46,399 nucleotides of DNA from Thiocapsa sp. (GCF_011390875.1 NZ_JAABRP010000020.1:1-46399), one strand, 5' to 3'. Shown: positions 32,867 through 42,625, counted from the first letter of the stretch. Translations and numbers: made by a program. Notes: generated from the sequence alone by a model not told the origin.

Positions 32867-33742
32867 TCAATCAGATTGATCTTTATCATTGCCCTGATCG
32901 ATTGCTTCGCCACACCCCTCGCGCAAACGCCGTGCTACCTCGACCAAATCCTCCCAGGCTTTCACCTTCTGAGCGGGCGATCGCAGCAGATAGGCCGGAT
33001 GATAAGTCACGCGCAGCGGAATCGCCCCAGCCCGAAACGCAAGCCAACGCCCCCGTAAACTGCCCAGCGGCGCATCCGTCTGCAGGATATGCTGAGCCGC
33101 CACGCGCCCGACACAGAGGATCGCGCGCGGGCCGAGCAGCTCGATCTGCCGCATGAGGTAAGCCTCGCACTGCTTGGCCTCCTCGGGGCGTGGATCGCGA
33201 TTCCCCGGCGGGCGGCACTTGAGTACATTGGCGATGTACACCTCCTCGCGAGCCAGCCCGATCGCCGCGAGCATGCGGTTGAGCAACCGGCCGGCGCGGC
33301 CCACGAAAGGCTCGCCCGCGCGATCCTCATCCGCGCCGGGTGCCTCACCGATGATCAGCAGATCCGCGTTGCGATTGCCGACGCCGAAAACGGTATTGGC
33401 GCGGGTCTCGCAGAGTCCGCAGGCGCGGCAGCCGGAAACCGCCGTCTCGAGCGCATCCCAATCCATCCTCGCCGGATCGGGCGACGACGCACCGTCCGGC
33501 AGATCGAGCTCGACCGGTCCGGATTCGACGGGTTGCGGCGCGACCGGATTCAGCACGACCTCGGGAGCCGCGGCACGAACGGGCGGGGACACTGTACTCG
33601 GGGCGGCTTGGCCCGGCGCGGGCGCACCGAAGGCCGTCTCTTCGGGCCTCTCGACCGCATTCGCTTTGGCATGGCGCGGCACCCAGACATCGACGCCCAT
33701 CGCGCCAAGGTAGTCCAAGCGTCGGCGCTCATCCATCCTCAT
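32867..33742 (-). CDS. family 4 uracil-DNA glycosylase (Fe-S)
   Basis: Excises uracil from DNA; family 4 enzymes carry a 4Fe-4S cluster. The protein has 291 residues. A short N-terminal block ([21 protein letters not shown]) and a Pro/Ala-rich linker of about 70 residues precede the catalytic domain. The latter has [19 protein letters not shown] (first two cluster cysteines), the active-site [32 protein letters not shown] (third cysteine), and [11 protein letters not shown]. The start ATG at 33740-33742 is five bases after the leuA stop; a second ATG six bases later is an alternative. The N-terminal extension is usual for proteobacterial versions. Confidence 0.92.
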   Translation of the reverse strand: MRMDERRRLDYLGAMGVDVWVPRHAKANAVERPEETAFGAPAPGQAAPSTVSPPVRAAAPEVVLNPVAPQPVESGPVELDLPDGASSPDPARMDWDALETAVSGCRACGLCETRANTVFGVGNRNADLLIIGEAPGADEDRAGEPFVGRAGRLLNRMLAAIGLAREEVYIANVLKCRPPGNRDPRPEEAKQCEAYLMRQIELLGPRAILCVGRVAAQHILQTDAPLGSLRGRWLAFRAGAIPLRVTYHPAYLLRSPAQKVKAWEDLVEVARRLREGCGEAIDQGNDKDQSD

Positions 33743-33747
33743 GCGGC

Positions 33748-35298
33748 TCAGACGTCGCCGGTCTGAGGATGGGCGCGCTGGGCCGGCTGTAGGATCTTAT
33801 TGCAGGCGTTGATGTAGGCCTTGGCCGAGGCGATGACGATGTCGGTATCCGCGCCCTGTCCGTTGACGATGCGCCCGCCGCGCTCGAGCCGGACCGTGAC
33901 CTCGCCTTGGGCGTCGGTGCCGCTGGTGATGGCGTTGACCGAGTAGAGCTTGAGGACCGTCCCGCTGTCGACGATCGACTCGATCGCCTTGAAGGTTGCA
34001 TCCACGGGGCCGCCGCCGCTGGCGGTCCCGGCCAGCTCCTCGCCGTCGAACCCCAGCACCAGGTTCGCACAGGGTGTCTCGCCGGTCTCGGAGCAGACCC
34101 GCAGCGAAACCAGCTTCACTCGCTCGTTGGCCGCGTCCAAGGTCGCATCCGTCACCAAAGCCTGCAGGTCTTCGTCGAAGATCTCGTGCTTCTTGTCGGC
34201 TAGATCCTTAAAGCGCGAGAAAGCCGCATTGAGCTCCTCCTCCGAACCCATGACGATGCCGAGCTCCTGCAGTCGCGTGCGAAAGGCGTTGCGACCCGAG
34301 TGCTTGCCCATCACCATCCGATTGGCGTTCCAGCCGACATCCTCGGCGCGCATGATCTCGTAGGTCTCGCGATGCTTGAGCACCCCGTCCTGATGGATAC
34401 CGGATTCGTGGGCGAAGGCGTTGGCGCCGACCACCGCCTTGTTCGGCTGAACCGCAAAACCCGTAATGCCCGAGACCAGGCGCGAGCAGTTCATGATCTG
34501 GGTAGTGTCGAGCCGGGTTTGACAATCGAACAAGTCCTGCCGGGTGCGCACGGTCATCACGATCTCCTCGAGTGCGGCGTTGCCGGCGCGCTCGCCCAGG
34601 CCGTTGATCGTGCATTCCACCTGGCGGGCGCCGTTGCGCACCGCGGCAAGCGAGTTGGCGACGGCGAGTCCCAAGTCATTGTGACAATGCACCGAGAAGA
34701 TCGCCTTGTCGGCGTTCGGAATCCGCTCCCGCAAGGTCCGGATCAGGCCCCCGAACTGATCCGGGATGTTGTAACCGACCGTATCCGGGATATTGACGGT
34801 CCCGGCGCCGGCATCGATGACCGCCTCGAGCACGCGACAGAGGAAATCGATCTCCGAGCGCCCGGCATCCTCGGGCGAGAACTCCACATCGTCCGTATAG
34901 CGACGCGCGCGCTGGACGGCATGTACCGCTTGTGCGAGCACCTGATCCGGGGTCATGTTCAGCTTGCGCTGCATGTGGATGGGCGAGGTGGCGATGAAGG
35001 TATGGATCCGCCCGGCGGTTGCACCCGCCAACGCCTCGCCGGCCCGATCGATGTCCTTGTCGAGCGCCCGTGCCAGCCCGCAGACACGGCTCTCCTTGAT
35101 CGTCTCGGCAACCGCCTTGACCGCCTCGAAATCACCCGGACTGGCGATGGGAAAGCCCGCCTCGATCACATCGACACGCATGCGCTCCAGGGCCTTGGCG
35201 ATACGCACCTTCTCGTCGCGGGTCATGGAGGCGCCCGGACTCTGCTCGCCGTCGCGCAGCGTCGTGTCGAAAATGATCAAGTGGTCTTTTGAGGTCAT
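33748..35298 (-). CDS. leuA: LeuA, 2-isopropylmalate synthase
   Basis: Condenses acetyl-CoA with 2-oxoisovalerate, the first committed step of leucine synthesis. The protein has 516 residues (E. coli 523). The catalytic TIM barrel has [17 protein letters not shown] near the start, [18 protein letters not shown] with the metal-binding Hx[18 protein letters not shown], and [19 protein letters not shown]. The C-terminal LeuA allosteric domain (about 390-510), which binds leucine, is present. The ATG at 35296-35298 is fixed by homology; the longer open frame upstream is not conserved. It forms a probable operon with the downstream glycosylase gene. pssA, often a leuA neighbour in this class, is about 10 kb away. 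Confidence 0.97.
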   Translation of the reverse strand: MTSKDHLIIFDTTLRDGEQSPGASMTRDEKVRIAKALERMRVDVIEAGFPIASPGDFEAVKAVAETIKESRVCGLARALDKDIDRAGEALAGATAGRIHTFIATSPIHMQRKLNMTPDQVLAQAVHAVQRARRYTDDVEFSPEDAGRSEIDFLCRVLEAVIDAGAGTVNIPDTVGYNIPDQFGGLIRTLRERIPNADKAIFSVHCHNDLGLAVANSLAAVRNGARQVECTINGLGERAGNAALEEIVMTVRTRQDLFDCQTRLDTTQIMNCSRLVSGITGFAVQPNKAVVGANAFAHESGIHQDGVLKHRETYEIMRAEDVGWNANRMVMGKHSGRNAFRTRLQELGIVMGSEEELNAAFSRFKDLADKKHEIFDEDLQALVTDATLDAANERVKLVSLRVCSETGETPCANLVLGFDGEELAGTASGGGPVDATFKAIESIVDSGTVLKLYSVNAITSGTDAQGEVTVRLERGGRIVNGQGADTDIVIASAKAYINACNKILQPAQRAHPQTGDV

Positions 35299-35450
35299 GG
35301 AGGGTCTCTGAATCGGACGGTCGTCTGGAAGGAAGGGACCTGGTCTTCGGGAGGCTATTGTAGGCGATCCGCGCGCGGGCGGTGCCTCTGCGATCGAGCT
35401 CGGGGCGGATCGGACCGGCCTCGGCGGATCCGTACGGCCGCTTCGCAAAC

Positions 35451-35478
35451 TTGTGACCTGTATCGGTTCCTGTATAAG
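35451..35478 (+). promoter_or_regulatory. predicted promoter of the AAA ATPase gene
   Basis: On the plus strand TTGTGA (35451-35456), a 16-bp spacer and TATAAG (35473-35478) give a reasonable sigma-70 match. Transcription would begin near 35485, upstream of all candidate start codons of the ATPase. The 284-bp gap between the divergent leuA and ATPase starts holds nothing else I recognise. Confidence 0.5.
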
Positions 35479-35582
35479 CTGCCGACGGCGGCGCTCGGAG
35501 CCCGGACCGGAGATTGCAGCCCCGAGCCCGGCCGGCAACCCACGACCGACGCCCCATGGACCCCGAGGAGGCCATGCACGCG

Positions 35583-37178
35583 ATGATGCCGGACCTGCAC
35601 GACCTGGAAATTCTGCTGCGCTCGGACACCCCGATCGTGCTCATCGAGTCGATCGAGGAACCGCGCGTCGTGGAGCTGTTTGCCGGGCTTGCCGTGCGAC
35701 TCGCCGAGCCGGCCTTTCGCTGGTCGGTCACCGAGGGGCTGCGGCGCATCGAGCTCGATACCGAGCCGCAAAGTCGCCTGGCCGACCCGACCGAGGCACT
35801 ACGCAATATCCGCTCCACACAGCAGCGCGGCATCTATCTGCTGCTCGACTTCCATCCCTATCTCGACAATCCGCTGCACGTGCGCCTCTTGAAGGAGATC
35901 GCACAAGGCTACGCGGACCTTCCGCGTACCTTGGTGCTGGTCAGTCATGCGCTCGAGGTCCCGCCCGAGCTGCATCATCTTAGTGTCCAGTTCGGTCTGC
36001 GCCTGCCTGACCGCCAGCGCATCATGGGTCTGATTCGCGAGGAGGCGAAGCGCTGGCAGGATTCCTCCGGCGGGCGCAGCTTCCGGACCGGTCGCGACGC
36101 GGTGGATCAACTCGCCCGCAATCTGCTCGGCGTCACCGAGTCCGACGCGCGCCGACTGATCCGCAACGCAATCCGGCACGACGGCGCCATCACCCGGGAG
36201 GACGTGGAAGCGGTGAAGCGCGCCAAATACGATCTGCTCAGCCCCGAGGGTGCCATCAGCTTCGAGTACGACACCCGCTCCTTCGCCGAGGTCGCAGGTC
36301 TGGGCAATCTCAAGGCATGGATCGAGCGCCGCCGCGAGGCCTTCCTGGATCCCGGCCGCACCCGGGATCACCCGCGCGGCGTGTTGCTCCTGGGCGTTCA
36401 GGGCGGCGGAAAGAGCCTAGCCGCAAAGGCGGTTGCCGGACAATTCGGCGTGCCGCTACTGCGCCTGGACTTCGGCGCGCTCTACGACAAATATATCGGC
36501 GAAACGGAGAAGAACCTCCGCAAGGCGCTGACGACGGCCGATGTCATGTCGCCCTGCGTCCTGTGGATCGACGAGATCGAAAAAGGCGTCGCGACCGGCA
36601 CGGAGGACGACGGGGTCGGTCGGCGCATCCTGGGCACCCTGCTGACCTGGATGGCCGAGCGCAACACCCGCGTCTTCCTCGCGGCGACAGCGAACGACAT
36701 CTCCCGACTCCCGCCCGAGCTCATCCGCAAAGGGCGGATCGACGAGCTCTTCTTCGTGGATCTACCCGGCGCGCCCGTGCGGCGCGAGATCTTTGCGATC
36801 CATCTACTCAAGCGGCGGATCGATCCTGAACGCTTCGACCTCGCTCGGCTCGCCGAGGCGAGCGAAGGCTTCACCGGGGCGGGCATCGAGCAGGCCATCG
36901 TCTCGGCGCTCTACGCCGACGAGACCGCCGGGGATGGCCTGACCACCGGCGGTCTCCTTCGCGAGATCGCAAGCACCCAGCCCTTGTCCGTCGTCATGCA
37001 CGCCCAGCTTCAAGCGCTGCGCGCCTGGGCATCGGGCCGAACAGTTCAGGCACACGCACCCGAGGAACAAGTCGACCCCGGCGCCATCGCGCTCGATGAC
37101 ACCGCCGCGTTCGCATTTGCCGGAATGGAAACCGCTCGCAAGACTGCCGACGGGCAGCCGCCCGAGCACCCCGAATAA
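35583..37178 (+). CDS. Ycf46-like AAA+ ATPase
   Basis: AAA+ ATPase of the Ycf46 type, known from plastids, cyanobacteria and many proteobacteria but with no settled function. The protein has 531 residues. The N-terminal half (about 1-230) is a non-AAA domain ([40 protein letters not shown]). The AAA module has Walker [16 protein letters not shown], Walker [11 protein letters not shown], sensor-1 [11 protein letters not shown], and the arginine-finger segment [13 protein letters not shown]. The start is uncertain. ATG 35583 matches the family N-terminus and has GAGGAGG 11 bases upstream; ATGs at 35556 and 35574 and a TTG at 35514 are alternatives. It is transcribed divergently from leuA. Confidence 0.85.
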   Translation: MMPDLHDLEILLRSDTPIVLIESIEEPRVVELFAGLAVRLAEPAFRWSVTEGLRRIELDTEPQSRLADPTEALRNIRSTQQRGIYLLLDFHPYLDNPLHVRLLKEIAQGYADLPRTLVLVSHALEVPPELHHLSVQFGLRLPDRQRIMGLIREEAKRWQDSSGGRSFRTGRDAVDQLARNLLGVTESDARRLIRNAIRHDGAITREDVEAVKRAKYDLLSPEGAISFEYDTRSFAEVAGLGNLKAWIERRREAFLDPGRTRDHPRGVLLLGVQGGGKSLAAKAVAGQFGVPLLRLDFGALYDKYIGETEKNLRKALTTADVMSPCVLWIDEIEKGVATGTEDDGVGRRILGTLLTWMAERNTRVFLAATANDISRLPPELIRKGRIDELFFVDLPGAPVRREIFAIHLLKRRIDPERFDLARLAEASEGFTGAGIEQAIVSALYADETAGDGLTTGGLLREIASTQPLSVVMHAQLQALRAWASGRTVQAHAPEEQVDPGAIALDDTAAFAFAGMETARKTADGQPPEHPE

Positions 37179-37285
37179 GCCCGTTCACTTGACCGTGACC
37201 CGTGCAATGACCTTCTCCAGCCCATACCTCCGCTCACAACACGAGGTTCACGAGTCCGTGTCGGCCAAACCTTCGAGGCGCTGCG

Positions 37286-38212
37286 ATGGAATACAAGGAC
37301 TACTATAAGACGTTGGACGTGGCACGAGACGCCACCCAAGCCGAGATCAAGCGTGCCTACCGCAAGCTCGCGCGAAAATTCCATCCCGACGTCAGCAAAG
37401 AACCGGACGCCGAGGCCAGATTCAAAGAGATCAACGAGGCCAACGAGGTCCTGCACGACCCGGAGAAGCGTGCCGCCTACGACGCGCTCGGCAGCAGCTG
37501 GCACGCCGGCCAGGATTTTCGCCCGCCCCCCGGCGGCGTCCATCACGACTTCCATTTCGGCGCCGACGAAGCGGCAGAGTTCAGCGATTTTTTCTCCAGC
37601 ATCTTCGGACGCGAGTTTCATCCGGGAGCCCAGGGTCAACGCCGCCGCCGCGGTCAGGATCAGACCGCTCGAATCGCTATTGACCTGGAGGATGCCTATC
37701 GCGGCGCGACGCGCCAGCTGCGTCTCGACATCCCCGAGATCGGCCCGGACGGGCACGTCACTTCGCGCACCCGTACCCTGAACGTGCGCATCCCGCCCGG
37801 CGTCACACAGGGTCGCCAGATCCGCTTGGCCGGCCAAGGCGGACCGGGCATCAACGGCGGCCATGCCGGCGATCTCTATCTGGAGATCGACATCAATCCG
37901 CACCGCCTCTTCACCACGGACGGCAAGGACATCCATCTGCGACTGCCCATCGCGCCCTGGGAGGCCGCGCTTGGCGCGTCCGTTTCGGTCCCGACACTCG
38001 GCGGAACAGTGAACCTTAAGGTCCCGCCGGGATCTCAGTCCGGGCAACGCCTGCGCTTGAAAGGTCGTGGACTGCCCGGCGAGCCGGCCGGGGACGAGCT
38101 GGTCATGCTCGAGATCGTGACCCCGCCCGCAACCACCGATGCCGCCAAGGCAGCCTATCGCGAGATGGCCGAGCGTCTAAACTTCAATCCAAGGGCCGAG
38201 ATGGGAGTCTGA
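37286..38212 (+). CDS. cbpA: CbpA, DnaJ-like co-chaperone
   Basis: Type-B Hsp40 that stimulates DnaK; E. coli CbpA also binds curved DNA. The protein has 308 residues (E. coli 306). An N-terminal J domain (1-70) carries the HPD motif at 33-35, followed by a Gly/Phe/His-containing linker (about 75-105) and two beta-barrel substrate-binding domains (RIPPGVTQGRQIRLAGQG; LKVPPGSQSGQRLRLKGRG). There is no Cys-rich zinc finger, which separates it from DnaJ. It is followed 3 bp later by its modulator gene cbpM. No heat-shock promoter was recognised in the 107 bp upstream. Confidence 0.95.
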   Translation: MEYKDYYKTLDVARDATQAEIKRAYRKLARKFHPDVSKEPDAEARFKEINEANEVLHDPEKRAAYDALGSSWHAGQDFRPPPGGVHHDFHFGADEAAEFSDFFSSIFGREFHPGAQGQRRRRGQDQTARIAIDLEDAYRGATRQLRLDIPEIGPDGHVTSRTRTLNVRIPPGVTQGRQIRLAGQGGPGINGGHAGDLYLEIDINPHRLFTTDGKDIHLRLPIAPWEAALGASVSVPTLGGTVNLKVPPGSQSGQRLRLKGRGLPGEPAGDELVMLEIVTPPATTDAAKAAYREMAERLNFNPRAEMGV

Positions 38213-38215
38213 CCC

Positions 38216-38560
38216 ATGACGCAGACCGAGACACGTATTGAAGGGATCGTGCTCGACGAGGGGCTGATGGTCACACTCACCGAGCTGACCCAGCTGTGCG
38301 GCTCCAGCGGCCGCGTGGTGAGGCTGATGGTCACCGAGGGACTGCTGCGGCCCAAGGGCCGAGACCCGGACGATTGGCGATTCGACGGCTTGGAGGTGCG
38401 TCGAGCACGCCGGGCCGTGCGCCTGCAGCGCGACCTCGACCTCAACCTCGCCGGGACCGCACTCGCGCTCGATCTGCTCGACGAGCTGGAACAACTGCGC
38501 GAACGACTTCGCGCGCTCGAGCACCAACTCGGGCAAAGGCGCACGCGCCAGCTCGGTTAA
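38216..38560 (+). CDS. cbpM: CbpM, modulator of CbpA (MerR-like)
   Basis: Small protein that in E. coli binds the J domain of CbpA and blocks its co-chaperone and DNA-binding activity. The protein has 114 residues (E. coli CbpM 101). It has a MerR-like helix-turn-helix region (VTLTELTQLCGSSGRVVRLM, about 19-38), GLLRPKG, and a C-terminal helix LDLLDELEQLRERLRALEHQ. The TAA stop (38558-38560) is contributed by the left end of a repeat element, and an 8-bp hairpin CTCGGTTA/TAACCGAG (38552-38576) overlaps the stop. Confidence 0.93.
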   Translation: MTQTETRIEGIVLDEGLMVTLTELTQLCGSSGRVVRLMVTEGLLRPKGRDPDDWRFDGLEVRRARRAVRLQRDLDLNLAGTALALDLLDELEQLRERLRALEHQLGQRRTRQLG

Positions 38561-38642
38561 ACCGCGTCTAACCGAGATCGAGGACAACGACAAAGCCAAA
38601 CGCAAAGTGATCATGACGCATGTCGCTCTGGACGCGGTTTAA
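38557..38642 (+). repeat. 86-bp terminal inverted-repeat element, copy 2
   Basis: TTAAACCGCGT (38557-38567) and its complement ACGCGGTTTAA (38632-38642) bound an 86-bp segment, the same ends and nearly the same length as the element at 2628-2714. The right part shares CGCATGTCGC (38617-38626) and ACGCGGTTTAAC (38632-38643), again with exactly five variable bases between them; the middle differs. The left arm provides the cbpM stop codon and the right arm the nadC stop codon, so the element fills the whole convergent gap. Confidence 0.75.
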
Positions 38643-39528
38643 CCCATGAACCGCATCGAAAGGTCGACAGCGGTCACGTCCTTCGTCAACGCACCGACTG
38701 AGATCCGATCGACACCGGTTTCGGCGACCGCCCGAATGGTTGCGAGCGTGATGCCTCCCGATGCTTCGAGGCGGGCGCGCCCCGCGCTCATCGCCACCGC
38801 CAGACGCAAATCCCCGAGCGCGAAGTTATCGAGCAGGATCGATTCCGCCCCGCCGTCCAACGCTGTTTGCAGATCGTCGAGACTCTCGACCTCGATTTGA
38901 ATCGCCACGCCGTCACCGCCGCAACGGCCGCAGCTTTCAGCGCGGCCGGGATCGAGCCCGCCGCGAGGATATGGTTCTCCTTGATCAGGATCGCATCGAA
39001 CAGACCCATGCGGTGGTTGTGGCAGCCCCCGCAGAGGACCGCGTACTTCTGTTGCACGCGTAGACCGGGCAGCGTCTTGCGGGTATCCAACACCTCAACG
39101 GGCAGACCGGCGACCGCGGCGGCGAATTCCGCCGCGCGGGTCGCCGTCCCGGAGAGGGTCTGAAGGTAATTCATCGCCGTGCGCTCGCCGGTCAGCAGGC
39201 CTGCCGACGGACCCTCGATCAGGGCGAGACGCTGCCCGGGTCGGACGCAATCGCCGTCGGCAACCTCCCATCGGACTTCAATTTCGGGATCCAGCAAGCG
39301 AAACGCGGCCTCGAACCAGGTGCAGCCGCAGATGACTGCAGGCTCGCGCGTGATCAACTCCGCCCGGGCACGTTGATCGCGCGGCAACAAAGCAGCCGTG
39401 AGATCGCCGGCACCGACGTCCTCCTCGAGCGCCGCTCGGACCTGGGTCTCGACGAGGCGCAGGTCCGGATGCCGCAACGGGGGAACCGCCCGGGGCGAGG
39501 CAGCCGTCTCCTGTTTTGAATCAGCCAT
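38639..39528 (-). pseudogene. nadC: nadC, quinolinate phosphoribosyltransferase, frameshifted
   Basis: NadC converts quinolinate and PRPP to nicotinate mononucleotide in de novo NAD synthesis. The locus is 890 nt, one base short of a whole number of codons. The first frame (39528 to about 38909) encodes the N-terminal barrel and most of the PRPP site (LDTRKTLPGLR, KYAVLCGGCHNHRMGL, LIKENHILAAGSI) and then turns into non-homologous sequence. Homology resumes in another frame from about 38908 (IQIEVESLDDLQTAL, ILLDNF, ASGGI, GVDRISVGALTK, DLSMRF). Adding one base near 38906-38911 restores a 296-residue NadC with no other lesion. No slippery sequence is present. It is either a recent mutation or a sequencing error. 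GGGAGG precedes the ATG. Confidence 0.9.
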
Positions 39529-41707
39529 CGAAGGATGCCTCCCGTAGACTTGTCAACATCGTGCGCAACGCCTGATCCGCAAGCGGTGTCTCGCCGTTTC
39601 CGAGAACCGAGACCCGTCCGGCCCCGATCTCCTCTGCGAGCCCCCGCGCGGAAAAACACGTCGGACTCTGGCCTTGTCGGTTGAAGAACAACAGCTCGTC
39701 TCGCGCAGGGTTCCACGCAACCAATTTGAGACGGATCCGTCCGACGTCCTCGCGGGCCCAATCGATCCAATCGCCGATCGCGCATCCGCAGGGTACGGGG
39801 GTCGAAGCCGAGACCGGGGGATCGGCCTCGACGCCGGAGCTTCCCAGCACGGCGCCGCGTGCCGAGCCCTGGAGCACGTCCAGATGCAGGCTCTGCAACT
39901 CCCCGAGCCAACGCGCCGTCAAACGAGGGTCGCAGCCCACCCGGGTGAGCTGCCGGCGCAAGGTCTCGAGTAGGTGCGGAATCCGATGGAGCAACTGGCG
40001 GCGCTCCTCGGCGGTGCGTTTCGCGCTCACGCTCCAGAGCAGCCGATCGATCAACTCCAGCGCGGCTTGCCACTCCGAGCTATCCACACCCCGAGTGCGA
40101 TGGATCGCGAGCAGAACCAGGGACCAGCCCTCATGGAGGATGACCTCGACTGCACTCGGGATCTGCGCATACGGCGCCACGCGATCGGCGATGGCAGCCA
40201 CGACGCTCTCTTGTGCGGGGTCGACGGACACGCCGGCCCGATCCGCATCGAGGACAGGCGTGCCCGAGCTGCGAAGACCGATCGACATGCCGGCGTGTGG
40301 CCCCGCTTGCGGATCGCCGACCACACCGAAGGCTCGGGCATCCTCTCGCGCACGAAAGGCTCTGAAATACCGATCCATTCGGACAAACAGCTTGGGATCA
40401 CCGTCGAAGTCCAGCACCAACCGCTCGACCACACGCTCGATCATCCCGTAGAGGCTGTCGGGGCCACGCCCGTCGGATTCGCTCCAACCGATCGCGGCCC
40501 TGCCGATATTGTTGATCAATACCCGCGCGGGATGGGTATCATTCGAAAAAAACTCCTTGTCCAACAAGGCCATTTTCGCGACCGGGATCTGCATCCTCCC
40601 GATTAGAATTTTGATCGGATCGGGAATGGCGCCGCCGGCCAACAGATGCTCGAAGAAAAGAAACACCAGATCGAGCGTGTCCTCGTCTCGCTCCGCCAAG
40701 GCATATCTCGGGCGATCCTCGCCCGAGAAGGCGGCGGACAGTTGCGCACGCAGGAACGACTCCGACGCCGGATACCCGACTGCCGGGTCGGGAGCAACAC
40801 CGAGATTGTCCAACAAGGACAGTAGCTCGGCCGTCGCGATCCTCACCCGACCGCTATCGCTACGCGGGGCACTGCTCGGTCGCTGGCGAGAGAGCAAGGT
40901 CCGCAATGCATCGAATGGAATCGAAAGGGTCTCCGGGGGCGGGTCCGGTCGATCCCGCGGGCCGGACATGCCGTGCGTCGACAGGGGTGTGGATGTCGAA
41001 TGCGGTCTCGAGGCAGGGAGGATCTCGGACGCAGCGGGATCAAGCTGCCTCAGACAACCGCGGTAGAACTCGTCCAACCGGTCCATGACATGCCGATCGA
41101 ACAGCTTGTAGACGACCAGCTTCACGGAAGGCTCGAACGGGGGCAGCGCGGCCAACGTGTCGCGAAATGCATGGCATAGGGCGGACGGACCGAACGGATT
41201 CTCCTCGAGACCGACCTCACCCCAGCCCATCAAGGCGGCAAAACGCCGATCAAACTCCATCAACTCGATGCGATAACGTGATTCCGCCTTCGAGACCAGG
41301 TTTTCCGTCGCCAGAATCTCCTCGAGCTCTGACTGCGCGATCAAGGCCAGATCGCCGAATCGCGACTCAGCGCCGGCTCCTTTGCCATGCTTGGACTCGG
41401 GCTCGCGATTCCGGCCGACCAGATCGCCTGCCCCCTGCGTGACGCGCCGCAGAAACTCGATCTGAAGACGCTGACGCTGTTTGACGAGGATCTCGCGAGC
41501 ATCGAAATAGACGCGATAGCTCAAATCGTTGGTGGACTTGTCGGCGAGATCGTGCAGCGCGTCGTCGAGCTTCGCAAACAATGCGCTCCAAAGTGACGGC
41601 AGGCGGTCGCCGAGCAGACGCGCGCTGTCGGCTACGAAGCGCCCGCGCATGATCAAAGCATCGCCGCCGGGACCGGACGCTGGGTGGATTCGCGGGGACT
41701 TGATCAA
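39521..41707 (-). CDS. DUF1631 family protein
   Basis: Large, mostly helical protein that I assign to the DUF1631 family; its function is not established. The protein has 728 residues. There is no signal peptide or membrane segment. Recognisable stretches include SYRVYFDAREILVKQRQRLQ near the N-terminus, LVFLFFEHLLAGGAIPDPIK, IGRMQIPVAKMALLDKEFF, HPARVLINNIGRAAIGW, and a beta-rich C-terminal segment (WARIRL-type, RIRLKLVAWNPARDELLFF) that resembles PilZ-like tails seen in this family. A low-complexity Ser/Pro linker covers about 225-275. The start is uncertain: TTG 41705-41707 has little Shine-Dalgarno support and ATG 41650 is an alternative. It overlaps nadC by 8 bp. Confidence 0.75.
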   Translation of the reverse strand: MIKSPRIHPASGPGGDALIMRGRFVADSARLLGDRLPSLWSALFAKLDDALHDLADKSTNDLSYRVYFDAREILVKQRQRLQIEFLRRVTQGAGDLVGRNREPESKHGKGAGAESRFGDLALIAQSELEEILATENLVSKAESRYRIELMEFDRRFAALMGWGEVGLEENPFGPSALCHAFRDTLAALPPFEPSVKLVVYKLFDRHVMDRLDEFYRGCLRQLDPAASEILPASRPHSTSTPLSTHGMSGPRDRPDPPPETLSIPFDALRTLLSRQRPSSAPRSDSGRVRIATAELLSLLDNLGVAPDPAVGYPASESFLRAQLSAAFSGEDRPRYALAERDEDTLDLVFLFFEHLLAGGAIPDPIKILIGRMQIPVAKMALLDKEFFSNDTHPARVLINNIGRAAIGWSESDGRGPDSLYGMIERVVERLVLDFDGDPKLFVRMDRYFRAFRAREDARAFGVVGDPQAGPHAGMSIGLRSSGTPVLDADRAGVSVDPAQESVVAAIADRVAPYAQIPSAVEVILHEGWSLVLLAIHRTRGVDSSEWQAALELIDRLLWSVSAKRTAEERRQLLHRIPHLLETLRRQLTRVGCDPRLTARWLGELQSLHLDVLQGSARGAVLGSSGVEADPPVSASTPVPCGCAIGDWIDWAREDVGRIRLKLVAWNPARDELLFFNRQGQSPTCFSARGLAEEIGAGRVSVLGNGETPLADQALRTMLTSLREASFDG

Positions 41708-41994
41708 GTGAAACTCGACGCCGATTGCCGGTCATGTCACCATCATGGACCGAGGCACGGGCGGCCGGCAAACCTCGAGGAACCGATGGAATATGTTGTG
41801 GCGATGGTAAGCAATGAAGGGGTCGGTGTCACCTTGCATCGACGGATGCCCGGCCGACGCACCCCGCAATCCCGAGACCGATGCGGCCCTAGACGCCCCC
41901 TGGCCCCGGTCGACGCCCGAACACCGGCAGCGCGTTATCCGCGCGGACCGATCCGGGCGGCGGTGCCCTTGTGTACACCCGTTCCGGCGCCCGC

Positions 41995-42609
41995 ATGAAC
42001 CTCGACGACGAAACCTATGTCGACGCGGGCATCGACAGCCAGGGCTGGCTCGCGGGCGCGGAGCGGCGGCCCTCGCCGAGCCAGGACGACCGCCCGCCCG
42101 GCACCGACATCGATCTGCTGGTGATCCACAACATCAGTTTGCCGCCGGGCGACTTTTCGGGCGATTGGATCGACGATCTCTTTCTGGATTGCCTCGACCC
42201 CGCCGCGCACCCCTACTTCCGAGCGATCGCCGGTCTACGCGTCTCGGCACATCTATTGATCCGGCGCAGCGGCCGGCTCCTGCAGTATGTCGCCTTCGAG
42301 CAACGTGCCTGGCACGCGGGCGTCTCGCGGTTCGCGGGGCGGGAGCGCTGCAATGATTTTTCGATCGGGATCGAGCTGGAGGGGACCGACGACATCCCGT
42401 TCACCGACGCACAATACGTGCGCCTTGCCGAGTGCACACGGCGAATCCTCCGCCGCTACCCCGCGATCACCGAGGACCGGATCGCGGGACACGCGGAGAT
42501 TGCCCCGGGTCGCAAGACGGACCCCGGGCCGGCGTTCGATTGGAATCGCTATCGAAGCTCGATTCGCGGCGAAGGCCGAGCGGTTGCTCCGGACCTGCCG
42601 CTCGGATGA
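41995..42609 (+). CDS. ampD: AmpD, 1,6-anhydro-MurNAc-L-alanine amidase
   Basis: Cytoplasmic zinc amidase that cleaves the stem peptide from anhydro-muropeptides during cell-wall recycling. The protein has 204 residues (E. coli 183). Zinc ligands fit H45 (LLVIHNISLPPG), H166 (GHAEIAPGRKTDPGP) and D176. The intervening SAHLLIRRSGRLLQYV, RAWHAGVSRFAGRERCNDFS and GIELEGTDDIPFTDAQY match the family, as does DPGPAFDWNRY. It has no signal peptide, consistent with the cytosolic AmpD type. The start MNLDDE at 41995 lacks a clear Shine-Dalgarno; a GTG at 41971 would add eight residues. It is divergent from the DUF1631 gene. Confidence 0.94.
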   Translation: MNLDDETYVDAGIDSQGWLAGAERRPSPSQDDRPPGTDIDLLVIHNISLPPGDFSGDWIDDLFLDCLDPAAHPYFRAIAGLRVSAHLLIRRSGRLLQYVAFEQRAWHAGVSRFAGRERCNDFSIGIELEGTDDIPFTDAQYVRLAECTRRILRRYPAITEDRIAGHAEIAPGRKTDPGPAFDWNRYRSSIRGEGRAVAPDLPLG

Positions 42610-42625
42610 CCTGCCAACCGATCCG

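Noticed and set aside
32866-32880. FNR/CRP-type site at the palindrome near the sulfur globule gene
   Set aside because: FNR sites read TTGAT-N4-ATCAA. Here the half-sites are in the opposite order (ATCAA then TTGAT), so it does not fit; it is kept only as an unassigned palindrome.
38900-38915. Programmed ribosomal frameshifting in nadC
   Set aside because: No slippery heptamer or following stem was seen at the junction, and NadC is not known to be made by frameshifting. A one-base deletion or sequencing error is simpler.
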